The notes below the pieces were generated by a model, which saw nothing but the letters and a program-made list of their open reading frames with translations, made no database searches and had not been told where the DNA came from. Below, piece after piece: positions 7,501 to 15,412 of a DNA stretch of 43,679 nucleotides. The position numbers were made by a program, and so were the translations under genes. Within the stretch, counting starts at the first letter, position 1. Each line of letters begins with the position of its first letter. The stretch comes from Prevotella sp. UBA3757 (GTDB taxonomy: Bacteria; Bacteroidota; Bacteroidia; Bacteroidales; Bacteroidaceae): assembly GCA_002371715.1 (NCBI GenBank), contig DFGF01000009.1, positions 1 through 43,679 on the forward strand, given 5' to 3'.

Positions 7501-9084
7501 ATGATGACAGAAAGACGATATCCGATAGGTATTCAGACGTTTGAACGGATTATCCGTGACGGTTACCTCTATATTGACAAGACGGACCTGGTGTGGCAAC
7601 TGGCTCATTACGCCACGTTTGTTTTCATGAGCCGACCACGGAGATTCGGCAAGTCGCTGCTGACCTCGACGCTGGAGTCGTACTTCAAGGGCGAACGCGA
7701 ACTGTTCGAGGGGCTGAAGATGATGGAACTGGAGAAGGAATGGGAACAGTATCCGGTTATCCGACTCGACCTAAGTGAGGCTAAAGGACAGGAGACGGCT
7801 GACGACTTGAGGGGCATGTTGCTGTTGCTGCTTAAGGACTATACCAAGATATATGGCAGGGACCAAGATGAGGTGACACCTGGCGGAGTACTTCGCGGAC
7901 TGTTACAGCGGGCCTATGAACAAACCGGAAAACAGGTTGCGGTCGTTATTGATGAATATGATGCGCCGCTGTTGGACGTCCTGCACGAAGAAGAGACGCT
8001 GGCTGCCAAGCGCAAGGTGATGCAGGAGTTCTACCAGCCGCTGAAGGCCAATGAACGGCTGATTAAGTTCTGCTTTATTACTGGTATCACGAAGTTCTCG
8101 CAACTAAGTATCTTTTCGACCATTAACAACCTGACCAACGTTACCCTCGACCCGAGATTCTCCACCATCTGCGGAATTACGGAGCAAGAGCTGTCAACCA
8201 CGCTTAGCGAAGACATCAAGCAGCTTGCGCTACATTTCAAGATATCGCCCGACATGATGCACGAGAAATTGAAACTGCAATACGACGGCTACCACTTCTC
8301 TGAGGACTCCGAAGAAGTGTACAACCCCTTTAGCCTGCTGAAGGCATTCAACCAGAGGAAGGTCGGTTGCTGGTGGTTTGAGAGTGGTACCCCAACATTC
8401 CTGATTCGCCAGATGCAGCACTTCAACACCGACATCATGTCACTGGAAAAACTGGAGGTGCCCTCAACAGCCTTCGACCAACCCACGGAAAACATGAAAG
8501 ATGCACTGCCCCTACTCTACCAGAGCGGTTATTTGACCATCAAGGACTACGACCACGATGTGGAGGCATACACCTTAGCCATCCCGAACCAGGAGGTACG
8601 GATAGGCTACGTTAGAGGTCTACTGCCAACATATATCGGACTTAATGATGCCACAGTACAGATGGGGTTTGCTGCAAAATTCTGGAAAGCCCTAAGACAA
8701 AATGACGTAGAACTGGCCATGCAGGAGATGCAGGCGTATATGGCAGGCATACCTTACGTGGAGGGCTTCAAGAAGAAACTGGCGGAGGCGGCCACGAAGG
8801 AGGGCTTCTATGAATACACGATGTACCTTATATTCTCGATGCTCAACGTCTATGTCAAGACGCAAGTGCGATGCGCCGGCGGACGGACGGACATGGTGGT
8901 ATGGATGCCGGACACGACATACGTGTTTGAGATGAAAGTAAACGGAACGGCACAGGAGGCCCTGGCGCAGATTGACTCGAAGGGCTATGCGCTGCCCTAT
9001 CAGAGCGAAGGAAAGCGGGTGGTGAAGGTTGGCGTCAGCTTCGATGCCGAAACGCGCATACCAACGGACTGGATTGTAGACTAA
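7501..9084 (+). CDS. AAA-ATPase-like protein with C-terminal PD-(D/E)XK domain
   Basis: This 527-residue protein has the AAA-ATPase_like (PF09820) plus PD-(D/E)XK (PF08011, DUF1703-type) architecture, which is abundant and multi-copy in Bacteroidetes. The N-terminus has the family start YPIGIQTFERIIRDGYLYIDKT. A P-loop-like SRPRRFGKS lies at 44-52 and a Walker-B-like VVIDEYDAPLL at 148-158. The nuclease-like core shows D464 (GRTDMVV) and E477-M-K479 (FEMK), so the motif looks intact. The biological role is not established; a mobile-element or defence link is often suspected. The gene is alone, has its own promoter and an almost leaderless transcript. The REP-like hairpin starts at its stop codon, as it does for the PD-(D/E)XK gene at 1499. 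Confidence 0.88.
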   Translation: MMTERRYPIGIQTFERIIRDGYLYIDKTDLVWQLAHYATFVFMSRPRRFGKSLLTSTLESYFKGERELFEGLKMMELEKEWEQYPVIRLDLSEAKGQETADDLRGMLLLLLKDYTKIYGRDQDEVTPGGVLRGLLQRAYEQTGKQVAVVIDEYDAPLLDVLHEEETLAAKRKVMQEFYQPLKANERLIKFCFITGITKFSQLSIFSTINNLTNVTLDPRFSTICGITEQELSTTLSEDIKQLALHFKISPDMMHEKLKLQYDGYHFSEDSEEVYNPFSLLKAFNQRKVGCWWFESGTPTFLIRQMQHFNTDIMSLEKLEVPSTAFDQPTENMKDALPLLYQSGYLTIKDYDHDVEAYTLAIPNQEVRIGYVRGLLPTYIGLNDATVQMGFAAKFWKALRQNDVELAMQEMQAYMAGIPYVEGFKKKLAEAATKEGFYEYTMYLIFSMLNVYVKTQVRCAGGRTDMVVWMPDTTYVFEMKVNGTAQEALAQIDSKGYALPYQSEGKRVVKVGVSFDAETRIPTDWIVD

Positions 9085-9149
9085 GACCCTCCCCCCAGCA
9101 GACCCTCCCCCGGCCCCTCCCTGTAATGGAGGGGCCGGGGGAGGGTCTG
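9084..9149. repeat. GC-rich REP-like hairpin element at a stop codon (second full copy)
   Basis: The arms 9099-9120 and 9128-9149 are a perfect 22-bp inverted repeat with a 7-nt loop (CTGTAAT). A direct half-copy (AGACCCTCCCCCCAG) starts in the TAA stop of the AAA-ATPase gene. The order of half-copy then hairpin is the same as at 2426-2500. The element lies between convergent genes and may serve both as a terminator-like hairpin. Confidence 0.9.
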
Positions 9150-9167
9150 GATATGGTCTTGCCGGGC

Positions 9168-9785
9168 TTAGAAGTAGTAAGCCAGGGACAGCTGCCAGGC
9201 GTTGGCCTTAGCTCCCGTAATGGTCTTCCAGGCTGCCGTAGCAGCATCCTTCACCTCAATCTCGCCAGTCTTACCCAGAGCGATGTTATAGTTGATCTTG
9301 GCCTGCAAATGCCCCAAAATCATGGCACCAAGGCCGACGTTGGCACTGAAGTTCGAACTCTTCAGCGTCCACTTGGCAGCATCGCTCACCAAGTCCTTAG
9401 CCTTGCCACCGACATTGAAGCCGAACTGCGGACCAGCAAAGAGGAAAATCTCAGCCACGCTGCCAAGTCCGAAGCCATAGCGGGCATTGATGGGAATCTG
9501 GATGGACTGCGACTTGAGGGTCTGGTCGTTGGTCTTTGCCTCACGCTGGTCGTAAAGAGCGGCAGCATCGATGCCGAGTCCGACGATGGGCAGGGTGAAC
9601 TTGACGGTCGGACCGATAAAGAAGCCCGTACGGTTCTTGACAGCATTCTCCAATCCTGCTACATTCAGGGAGAAGTCAGAGATGTTGGTCAGGTTCAGAC
9701 CGCCCTGCAGACCGAACTTAACCTGTGCTTGTGAGGGCATGGCCATGGCCACTGCCAACACGATGAGGGTTAAAACTTTCTTCAT
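9168..9785 (-). CDS. Small outer-membrane beta-barrel protein (PorT/OMP_b-brl type)
   Basis: This 205-residue protein has a signal peptide (MKKVLTLIVLAVAMAMPSQA, cut before QVKFG). The mature part alternates in beta-hairpin style: VKFGLQGGLNLTNI, FFIGPTVKFTLPIVGLGIDA, IPINARYGFGLG and a C-terminal strand ending AWQLSLAYYF with a terminal Phe. This is the usual pattern of Bacteroidetes outer-membrane beta-barrel (OMP_b-brl_2, PorT-like) proteins. It would span the outer membrane with about eight strands. Its specific role is unknown and its nearness to the T9SS operon is only suggestive. It has its own promoter at 9826-9857. Confidence 0.8.
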   Translation of the reverse strand: MKKVLTLIVLAVAMAMPSQAQVKFGLQGGLNLTNISDFSLNVAGLENAVKNRTGFFIGPTVKFTLPIVGLGIDAAALYDQREAKTNDQTLKSQSIQIPINARYGFGLGSVAEIFLFAGPQFGFNVGGKAKDLVSDAAKWTLKSSNFSANVGLGAMILGHLQAKINYNIALGKTGEIEVKDAATAAWKTITGAKANAWQLSLAYYF

Positions 9786-9825
9786 AATCTTCGTTGTTTA
9801 AGTGATACGATTGCTAATCTGCTGG

Positions 9826-9857
9826 CAAAAGTAAGCATTTTATCCGACATTACCAAC
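9826..9857 (-). promoter_or_regulatory. Promoter of the small beta-barrel protein gene
   Basis: On the minus strand GTTG (9857-9854, one mismatch to TTTG), a 20-bp spacer and TACTTTTG (9833-9826). The leader to the ATG at 9785 would be about 35 nt. Confidence 0.65.
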
Positions 9858-9885
9858 ATTTTCGCGAACTTTTTAATGTTGAGTG

Positions 9886-9943
9886 TAGAGTGCAGAGTTT
9901 GCTACCGCCACAGTGCACAGTCAAAATGTTCAATCTTCAACGT
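9886..9943. repeat. Simple and composite repeat after the gldN stop
   Basis: On the minus strand the gldN stop is embedded in ATTGAACGTTGAAGATTG-type repeats. These are followed by GCGGTAGCAAACTCT and then TGCACTCTACACTC. The GCGGTAGCAAACTCT word reappears inside the GH2 coding region (24256-24302), and a close variant (GCGGTAGCAAATTCT) occurs after a SusC gene (27656-27701). Confidence 0.65.
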
Positions 9944-11098
9944 TCAATGTCTCTGACGGCGTACGCTCATGCGGGCACCCGACGAAGAGGCGGATGATGA
10001 TGACGACCTGGAGGCACGGGCGCGCGAGCGGCGTGATGACGAGGAACTCTTCTGGCTGACGGTGGCCTCGTCGGCTGCTGCACCCTTGCGGCCCTTACGG
10101 GCGGCCTTGCGGGCAGCTTTGAGGTCGGCAGTGGAAAGCCGTGCAATGCTGTCGAGCGAGTCCTTGCGATGCTTGTCGCCGAAGATTTTCTCCTCGAAGG
10201 CTTTCAGTTCGGCCTCGATGCGCTGCTGCTCCTTCTTCAGGGCCGAGTCGGTGGGGCAGTACTGCGCCAGGGTCTTGCCCAGCATGTTGTTGGTTTTATA
10301 GATTTTGCCGTCGTAGCGGTTCAGTGTAAAGTAGTCCTCCATGGACATGGTGGCAGCATTGTTGAGATTGCTGGTCATGACGGTCTGGCGGCTCAGGTAG
10401 GGAGCCAGATCGCTGTACTTCACCCAGAACAAGGGGTACTTGGCGGCCTCGCCGCCGAAGTCGTCCTCGCGCAGCATGACGGGACAGAGGGCCAGCACCT
10501 TGCGGTGGAAGGTGGAGTTGGCCTGGTCGTAGTAGGCGCTCTCCTTCAGGTAGTAGAGCTTGACCTCGGCCGAGGGTATGTCGCTGTTGTCGACGCGCAG
10601 CTTGCCGTCCTTTTCCTCGTAGAAGATGTGGAAGTTGTCGAGGATGGTCTTCATCTGCACGCGTGCCGAGTCGCTGAACGACTCGTTGCCGTCCAGCCGG
10701 TACTCATAGACGGGCACGTAGCCGTTGAGGGCCAGCTTGAAGACGTAGGTGAAGAGGTTGAGCTGGCGGTCGATGGGCTCCACGGGATAGTAGAGTCCGC
10801 TGTTGGCATCGCTGTTAAGATCGATTTCGCGATAGATGTCGCGGCGCCACACCACGTCCTCAGGCATGTCGACAGCCGTTGGGAACATGAGGCGGGCGCG
10901 CATGGTCATGCCCTGGTTCTGCTGCTGCGACGACTTTTGCTGCTGTGCCTTCTGGGCCTGCTGCTGACGGCGGGCCTTGGGCTGGGCCTGCACCGTGGAA
11001 ATGAAGAATGAAGAATGAAGAATGAAGAATGCTGCGCACAGCAAGGTTCTTCTCCATCCGAGACTTCTTCTCTGCTTGTTATCTCTCAGTGTTATCAT
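9944..11098 (-). CDS. gldN: T9SS ring subunit GldN/PorN
   Basis: This 384-residue protein is the last gene of the porP-gldKLMN operon. GldN/PorN forms the periplasmic ring with GldK/PorK of the type IX secretion system. After the signal peptide and a Gln-rich stretch, the conserved core runs from about 80 to 310 (VVWRRDIYREIDL, NSGLYYPVEP, LFTYVFKLALNGYVPVYEYR, ILDNFHIFYEEKDG, YYLKESAYYD, FFTLNRYDGKIYKTNN-like). The tail is Lys/Arg/Ser-rich and low in complexity. The signal-peptide core FFILHSSFFIS is encoded by a period-7 repeat that also encodes the signal core of the SusD at 25566. The spacer to gldM (11099-11217) holds only T-rich and period-7 repeats. Confidence 0.95.
   Translation of the reverse strand: MITLRDNKQRRSLGWRRTLLCAAFFILHSSFFISTVQAQPKARRQQQAQKAQQQKSSQQQNQGMTMRARLMFPTAVDMPEDVVWRRDIYREIDLNSDANSGLYYPVEPIDRQLNLFTYVFKLALNGYVPVYEYRLDGNESFSDSARVQMKTILDNFHIFYEEKDGKLRVDNSDIPSAEVKLYYLKESAYYDQANSTFHRKVLALCPVMLREDDFGGEAAKYPLFWVKYSDLAPYLSRQTVMTSNLNNAATMSMEDYFTLNRYDGKIYKTNNMLGKTLAQYCPTDSALKKEQQRIEAELKAFEEKIFGDKHRKDSLDSIARLSTADLKAARKAARKGRKGAAADEATVSQKSSSSSRRSRARASRSSSSSASSSGARMSVRRQRH
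10997..11044. repeat. Period-7 repeat block encoding the GldN signal peptide
   Basis: Four GAAGAAT units (plus strand) followed by GCTGCGCACAGCAA make a 48-bp block. It matches 27528-27575 at all but two positions, although the two host genes (gldN, susD) are unrelated. It encodes residues 19-34 of GldN. Confidence 0.9.
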
Positions 11099-11171
11099 AT
11101 TGTCACGATTAAATATTGTACTCTTGTATATTATAGCGGTAGCCTCTCTTAATTCTTAAATCTTAATTCTT

Positions 11172-11224
11172 AATTCGAATGGCGTTAGCAAATTCTTCAT
11201 TTTTCATTCTGCATTCTTCATTTA
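11172..11224. repeat. Period-7 repeat at the gldM stop
   Basis: On the minus strand, degenerate GAAGAAT units run through the gldM TGA stop and on to GAATTTGCTAACGCC. The layout is similar to 27656-27701. The DNA between here and gldN is otherwise AT-rich, with TTAATTCTTAA-type repeats. Confidence 0.7.
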
Positions 11225-12783
11225 ACAATGACTTCCATCGAGGCGTTGAGCTTGCGGGAAATGCCGTCAGGGCCGATGGCGTTGACGCGCGAGATGTAGA
11301 AGCGCTTGTTGCGCTGCAGCTTGCGGAAGGTATCCTTCTGGCGGGCCGAGAAGTTGGCACCGTCGCTGACCATCGGCACGGCGTTACCCATATTGTCGAA
11401 GAACACCGTCTCGAACGACTGTACGCGGAAGGCTATGTCGAGGATGCCATCGTCGATGGCTGCGCCGATGCCGTCGACGCCCATGAGCTGGGCCTTCGAC
11501 AGTCCGCCGCCCTTGTAGCGCACGGGCGAGCCGCTCTCGTCCTTCATGGCGATGTAGGGCGTCGGGTCGGGCAGCCGTCGCACGCGGAACGTGAACTGTC
11601 CCATCTGCTGGGCGCGGCCCGTATTGGTGGAGGTGACGGTGATGGTGACGTTCTGGCCGACGGCTGTGGGGCGGGCAATGTAGCGGCCAGGACCTACGGG
11701 CTGCAGGGTGCCGCCCGTCATGGTGGCCTGCACCTTGTTGAGGGGCACGCCGGGCACGCTGACGCTCAGCGGATTAGAGTAGCCAGCATAGAGCACGTTC
11801 ATCAGGTCGGCCGAGACCGTTGCCGAGGGGTCTACCACGGTATATTTCTGTTCGAACGTGCGCCGGAGCAGTTCGCCATTTCCGTTCTCCACCTGTATAT
11901 AGCCCGACAGCGTGAAGTCGCCCGTACGACCGGTGACGGTCTCATAGAGTCCGCCGGGCAGGTTCATCTCGCGGCCGCCAATGAATATCTGCGGCTGCTG
12001 GGTGGTGTCGACGGCAGCCATGACGATGCGCGCCGAGAACTTGTCGCCCCGCACGATGGTCTGCGAGTTGGGTATGACGAAGGCGTTGAGGGCATTGACG
12101 CGGATGTCCTTCACGTCGATGTTCGACACCAGCGTGTGCAGCACCTCGCCCTCGGCATAGCGCACGTCGCTCTGCAGTTTGGAGAGCAGCGTCACGGCGG
12201 CAGCGGCGGGCATGGACTCGAACATGTACTCCTGCCAGTTCTTGCCCATAGACTGCGCGTTCTTGGGAATCTCGGTGGTCAGCGTCGAAATCAGCAGGCG
12301 CTTCTGGCGGGGCACCGTGACCATCTTCAGCAGGTTGGCACGATAGTTGTTGATTGCATCAAACAACTGCCGGCCGCGCCCGGTGCCGGGGGCCAGCATC
12401 ACCTGGCTGGCAGCCTCGAGGTCCTCCTTGTTGCGGATATTGCTCACGTCGCCGTCCTTACCGTCAGCCTCTATGACAATGGCCTGCTTCAGGGAGTCAA
12501 CGAGGTTATAGAGGCGGTTGCTCATCTGTTTCACCTGCTCTGACTTGTCGTACCACTGCTTCACCTTCTGCGGGTTTTTCTTCATCTGGACGGCAAAGTC
12601 GTCGTAGATGGCGATGTTCTCCAGCGTGGCATTGTTGGTGGTGCGCTTCAGACTTTCCTCCACGATAGAGAATCCGTTGAGCACCTCGTTCGAGACGTTC
12701 AACGCCAGCATAGCCATCAGTACGACGTACATCAGGTTAATCATCTTCTGACGCGGAGAAACTGGTCTTTTCTTGATTGCCAT
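11218..12783 (-). CDS. gldM: T9SS motor/shaft protein GldM/PorM
   Basis: This 521-residue protein has the GldM length. The N-terminus is cytoplasmic and short (MAIKKRPVSPRQKMINLMY). One membrane helix follows at about 15-35 (VVLMAMLALNVSNEVLNGF), then a long periplasmic part. GldM and GldL form the proton-driven inner-membrane motor of the T9SS; the periplasmic shaft contacts the GldKN ring. The helical domain D1 (about 40-210) and the beta-rich D2-D4 domains with a C-terminal GldM/CaKD-like region (SGSPVRYKGGGLSKAQLMGV) are recognisable. The start ATG lies after a repeat-filled spacer of 164 bp from gldL. The stop codon is inside a period-7 repeat. Confidence 0.96.
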   Translation of the reverse strand: MAIKKRPVSPRQKMINLMYVVLMAMLALNVSNEVLNGFSIVEESLKRTTNNATLENIAIYDDFAVQMKKNPQKVKQWYDKSEQVKQMSNRLYNLVDSLKQAIVIEADGKDGDVSNIRNKEDLEAASQVMLAPGTGRGRQLFDAINNYRANLLKMVTVPRQKRLLISTLTTEIPKNAQSMGKNWQEYMFESMPAAAAVTLLSKLQSDVRYAEGEVLHTLVSNIDVKDIRVNALNAFVIPNSQTIVRGDKFSARIVMAAVDTTQQPQIFIGGREMNLPGGLYETVTGRTGDFTLSGYIQVENGNGELLRRTFEQKYTVVDPSATVSADLMNVLYAGYSNPLSVSVPGVPLNKVQATMTGGTLQPVGPGRYIARPTAVGQNVTITVTSTNTGRAQQMGQFTFRVRRLPDPTPYIAMKDESGSPVRYKGGGLSKAQLMGVDGIGAAIDDGILDIAFRVQSFETVFFDNMGNAVPMVSDGANFSARQKDTFRKLQRNKRFYISRVNAIGPDGISRKLNASMEVIVK

Positions 12784-12835
12784 CTAAGTAATTTACAATT
12801 TTGACGATTTACAATTTACTATTTATTTTTTCGAT

Positions 12836-12947
12836 TGACAGATGCCTCCTGTTACCTGACAGAAGCCTATTATTGTCGGACAGATGCCTTCTATTGTCAG
12901 CCAGAAGCCTTCTATCATCAGCCATCATCCATCAGCCATCATCCATC
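12836..12947. repeat. Four 21-bp plus two 14-bp tandem repeats in the gldL-gldM spacer
   Basis: Four 21-bp units start at 12836, 12857, 12878 and 12899 (for example TGACAGAAGCCTATTATTGT plus C). Unit 4 holds the palindrome AGAAGCCTTCT, and GACA/TGTC pairs flank the unit joints. Two copies of AGCCATCATCCATC follow (12920 and 12934) and end exactly at the gldL stop codon. The period equals that of the array at 1334-1411, but the sequence is unrelated. Confidence 0.85.
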
Positions 12948-13817
12948 TTACATCTGACTTCTGACCTGCATGGCTTCAATCATGCGGGCGTAGATGCGAT
13001 TCAGCTCCTGAATCTGCTCAGCCATGTGCTTAGTCTGCTCGTTGATTTCGTCGATGGTCGAGATTTGCGACGATGCCGACTTCAGCTGCATCTCGTAGAC
13101 GCGGCTGATGCCCGTCAGCGTGCGGTTCAGGTTCTCCATCTCCTCGGAGTCGCGCGTCAGGCGCTGGCTCTGCTCCGACACCTGGGTGAGCATCTCGGTC
13201 AGCCGGTTCAGCTCGTCAATATAGTTAGAGGTAGCCTCCTTCAGGTCGTCGGCCATTTCCTCCGTCAGTTCCGCACCGTTGGCAGCAGCGGCGGGCGTTG
13301 CTACGGCACCGCCGACAACGACGCCGGCTCCACCGCCTATCACGCCGCCTCCAACGCTGACGGCTTCGCCCTCCCAGCGAGAAGCCTCTTCACCATTGCC
13401 GACGACGCCACCAATAATTACGGTACCGCCGCCACCCACTACCTGCGGGCCGGAGATTCCCACGCTGGGAGCATCGGATTCCCCTGCTGGGAATGCGGGA
13501 TTCCCTCCTTGGGAATACGCAGCTGCAACGGCACCCTCCTCCGTAGGCACTTCAACGTGCGTGGGCAGATCCATGCCGTCGGCCGTCTTGTCGAACGGGC
13601 GGTCAAAGGCAGCGATAAAGAACACGACGACCTCGGTACCCATGCCGAGGAACAGCATGAAGTTGGCTCCCGGCAGGTGGGTCAGTTTGAACAACGTACC
13701 GAGAATAACGATTGAGGCACCCCAGGAGTAGGCATAGTTCATGAATGTCTGCCCAGGGACACTGTCCAACCACTTCTGCAGTCGGTAGATGATATTGAAT
13801 TTGCTGTAAACGGTCAT
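12948..13817 (-). CDS. gldL: T9SS inner-membrane motor protein GldL/PorL
   Basis: This 289-residue protein has two N-terminal membrane helices (about 28-45, YSWGASIVILGTLFKL, and 52-70, FMLFLGMGTEVVVFFIAAF). It ends in a cytoplasmic coiled-coil region (about 195-289). GldL is the stator partner of GldM and the proton channel of the T9SS motor; the Glu in GTEVVVFF fits the conserved channel acid. The start overlaps the gldK stop as ATGA, so translation is coupled. Residues 101-121 (NPAFPAGESDAPSVG region) are encoded by three palindromes at 22-bp spacing, followed by a Gly/Val-rich low-complexity linker to about 190. That insert is unusual for the family. Confidence 0.95.
   Translation of the reverse strand: MTVYSKFNIIYRLQKWLDSVPGQTFMNYAYSWGASIVILGTLFKLTHLPGANFMLFLGMGTEVVVFFIAAFDRPFDKTADGMDLPTHVEVPTEEGAVAAAYSQGGNPAFPAGESDAPSVGISGPQVVGGGGTVIIGGVVGNGEEASRWEGEAVSVGGGVIGGGAGVVVGGAVATPAAAANGAELTEEMADDLKEATSNYIDELNRLTEMLTQVSEQSQRLTRDSEEMENLNRTLTGISRVYEMQLKSASSQISTIDEINEQTKHMAEQIQELNRIYARMIEAMQVRSQM
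13456..13516. repeat. Three palindromes at 22-bp spacing inside gldL
   Basis: ATTCCC-N5-GGGAGC (13456), ATTCCC-N5-GGGAAT (13478) and ATTCCC-N5-GGGAAT (13500) start exactly 22 bp apart. Three units make 66 bp, so the reading frame is kept even though 22 is not a multiple of three. They lie in the linker between the membrane and coiled-coil parts. Confidence 0.9.
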
Positions 13818-15340
13818 TTCTTCTTTCCTTTCTTTACTTTAATCTTGTCGCTGGTGGTATTGGCCAGTGAGCGCACGCAGCGGAAACCGACATACGAGCG
13901 GGGCTGGTTCTGGTACTCGTAGGAACGCCAGGCCGAGCGGATATAGCTCTCGGGGTCCTTCCACGAACCGCCGCGCACCGACTTCTTCTTCAGCCTGTAG
14001 GGGTCCTCGATGGCTGCATTGTACTTCAGCTGCGGGTTGATGTCGTTCATGGCCTCGACGCCGGCCTCGGTATAGATGGTACTGGTCCACTCGGCCACGT
14101 TGCCGGCCATGTCGTAGAGTCCGTTGGAGTTGGCACTATAGATGCCCGTCCGACTGGTAATCAGGTTGCCGTCCTTGGTATAGTTGCCGTTGTCGGGCTT
14201 GAAGTTGGCAAAGAAGCAGCCGTTGCCCGTCACGACATCCTCATTCTCCCAGGGGAACTCGTTCTGGTCCTTGCCGCGCGCAGCATACTCCCATTCGGCC
14301 TCGGTTGGCAGTCGGTAGCGCTGGATGTAGCGCGCTGCAGGCCCCATGCCCTTCAGCAGAAACTCGGTACGCCAGGCACAGAAGGCGTTGGCCTGTTCCC
14401 ACGTCACGCCCACCACGGGATAGTCGTTGTAGGCCGCTGCCGAGAAGTAGTAGCGCATGTAGGCCTCGTTTTCGGCATTGGGGAAGTCGTTGATCCAGCA
14501 GGTGGTGTCGGGATAGATGTTGATGATATACGTGTTGAGGAAGTCGTAGGGTCCGGTGTACTGGCGGTTGATGGTCTCGCGGTGGATGCGCCCCTCGTCG
14601 TCGATGTATGCCGTATCCTTCGAAATCCATATCTGCTCGTTGGGGTTGGGGCGCACGTCGGTGTTCAGGTGGCGCTCCTCGGGCGTCTCGCGATAGCGGC
14701 GCTTGGCAGCCTCGGTGTAGTCGTAGACCTCGTAGCGGTAGTTCATCTGTCGCCAGTCGAGCATGCGCTCGCCCGTAACGGGATGGGTGACGTAGACGCT
14801 CTCGATGGCACGCTGTTCGTCCTCGTTAGGCTTGCGGGGAATGGGCTTCTTCCAGTTCAGGTGGGGCGGCACGGGGTCGCCGTTCTTGTCCTCCTCGATC
14901 TTGTAGCTCTCGTCGCCGCCGTAGGCCGGGTCGGCCAGCCGCTCGCGGATGATGGAGTCGCGCACGTAGTAGACAAACTGGCGGTACATGGAGTTGGTGA
15001 CTTCGCGCTCGTCCATCCAGAAGCCCTCGATGGAGATGTCGCGCACGGGCGTCTGCTTGCCCCACAGCGTGTCCTGCTTGTCGATACCCATGCGCAGGTG
15101 ACCGCGCTTGATGAGCGTCATGCCGTAGGGTGCGGGTTCGCTGAAGGCACGTCCGCTGGCACCCGTCACCTCACCGCCGGCCGACGACGACATCTTACTG
15201 CCGAAACAACTTGACAGGAGGAAAAGCATAAAGACCCACCCCCAGCCCCTCCCTATATGGAGGGGAGTAGTTACTATTGCGCCACTATGTCGTCCAGACA
15301 AAGCCAATCTGCATTTCCATAAAAATTGTTTAATATCCAT
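13814..15340 (-). CDS. gldK: T9SS ring lipoprotein GldK/PorK (FGE-sulfatase fold)
   Basis: This 508-residue protein is an outer-membrane-anchored lipoprotein that forms the T9SS ring with GldN. The lipobox is LLSSC with Cys45. The mature part begins SSSAGGEVTGASGRAF, as in GldK, followed by the formylglycine-generating-enzyme-like fold (GMTLIKRGHLRMG, GFWMDEREVTNSMYRQF, YPVVGVTWEQANAFCAWR, YRLPTEAEWEYAARG, NGLYDMAGNVAEW, RGGSW, YVGFRCVRS). The family is thought not to be catalytic. The signal peptide is long and odd: residues 26-37 (PLHIGRGWGWVF) are encoded by a copy of the GC-rich repeat. The start at 15340 is the only ATG giving a charged n-region before the lipobox. The stop overlaps gldL. 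Confidence 0.95.
   Translation of the reverse strand: MDIKQFLWKCRLALSGRHSGAIVTTPLHIGRGWGWVFMLFLLSSCFGSKMSSSAGGEVTGASGRAFSEPAPYGMTLIKRGHLRMGIDKQDTLWGKQTPVRDISIEGFWMDEREVTNSMYRQFVYYVRDSIIRERLADPAYGGDESYKIEEDKNGDPVPPHLNWKKPIPRKPNEDEQRAIESVYVTHPVTGERMLDWRQMNYRYEVYDYTEAAKRRYRETPEERHLNTDVRPNPNEQIWISKDTAYIDDEGRIHRETINRQYTGPYDFLNTYIINIYPDTTCWINDFPNAENEAYMRYYFSAAAYNDYPVVGVTWEQANAFCAWRTEFLLKGMGPAARYIQRYRLPTEAEWEYAARGKDQNEFPWENEDVVTGNGCFFANFKPDNGNYTKDGNLITSRTGIYSANSNGLYDMAGNVAEWTSTIYTEAGVEAMNDINPQLKYNAAIEDPYRLKKKSVRGGSWKDPESYIRSAWRSYEYQNQPRSYVGFRCVRSLANTTSDKIKVKKGKKK
15232..15265. repeat. GC-rich repeat half-element inside the gldK signal-peptide region
   Basis: AGACCCACCCCCAGCCCC (from 15232) is the left arm of the REP-like element. 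It continues TCCCTATATGGAGGGG, after which the right arm stops. It is translated in gldK. A matching arm in inverted orientation lies at 15382-15412. Confidence 0.88.
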
Positions 15341-15412
15341 ATCGTTTTATTTATTTCTTAACCATAAGTCATCTTACTTCTCTCCATACAGGGAGGGGGC
15401 TGGGGTTGGTCT
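15341..15412. repeat. porP-gldK spacer with inverted GC-rich repeat arm
   Basis: The arm at 15382-15412 (reverse complement AGACCAACCCCAGCCCCC, then TCCCTGTATGGAG) begins at the TGA stop of porP. It is the inverted partner of 15232-15265. The two arms lie about 115 bp apart and flank the gldK start codon. No promoter was seen in the remaining AT-rich DNA. Confidence 0.8.

Noticed and set aside
7280..7504. 74-codon open frame on the plus strand
   Set aside because: It runs through the GC-rich repeat and the next gene's promoter and looks like chance.
12836..12947. CRISPR array
   Set aside because: Units are 21 bp and directly adjacent with no unique spacers. No cas genes are seen; the same holds for the other arrays.
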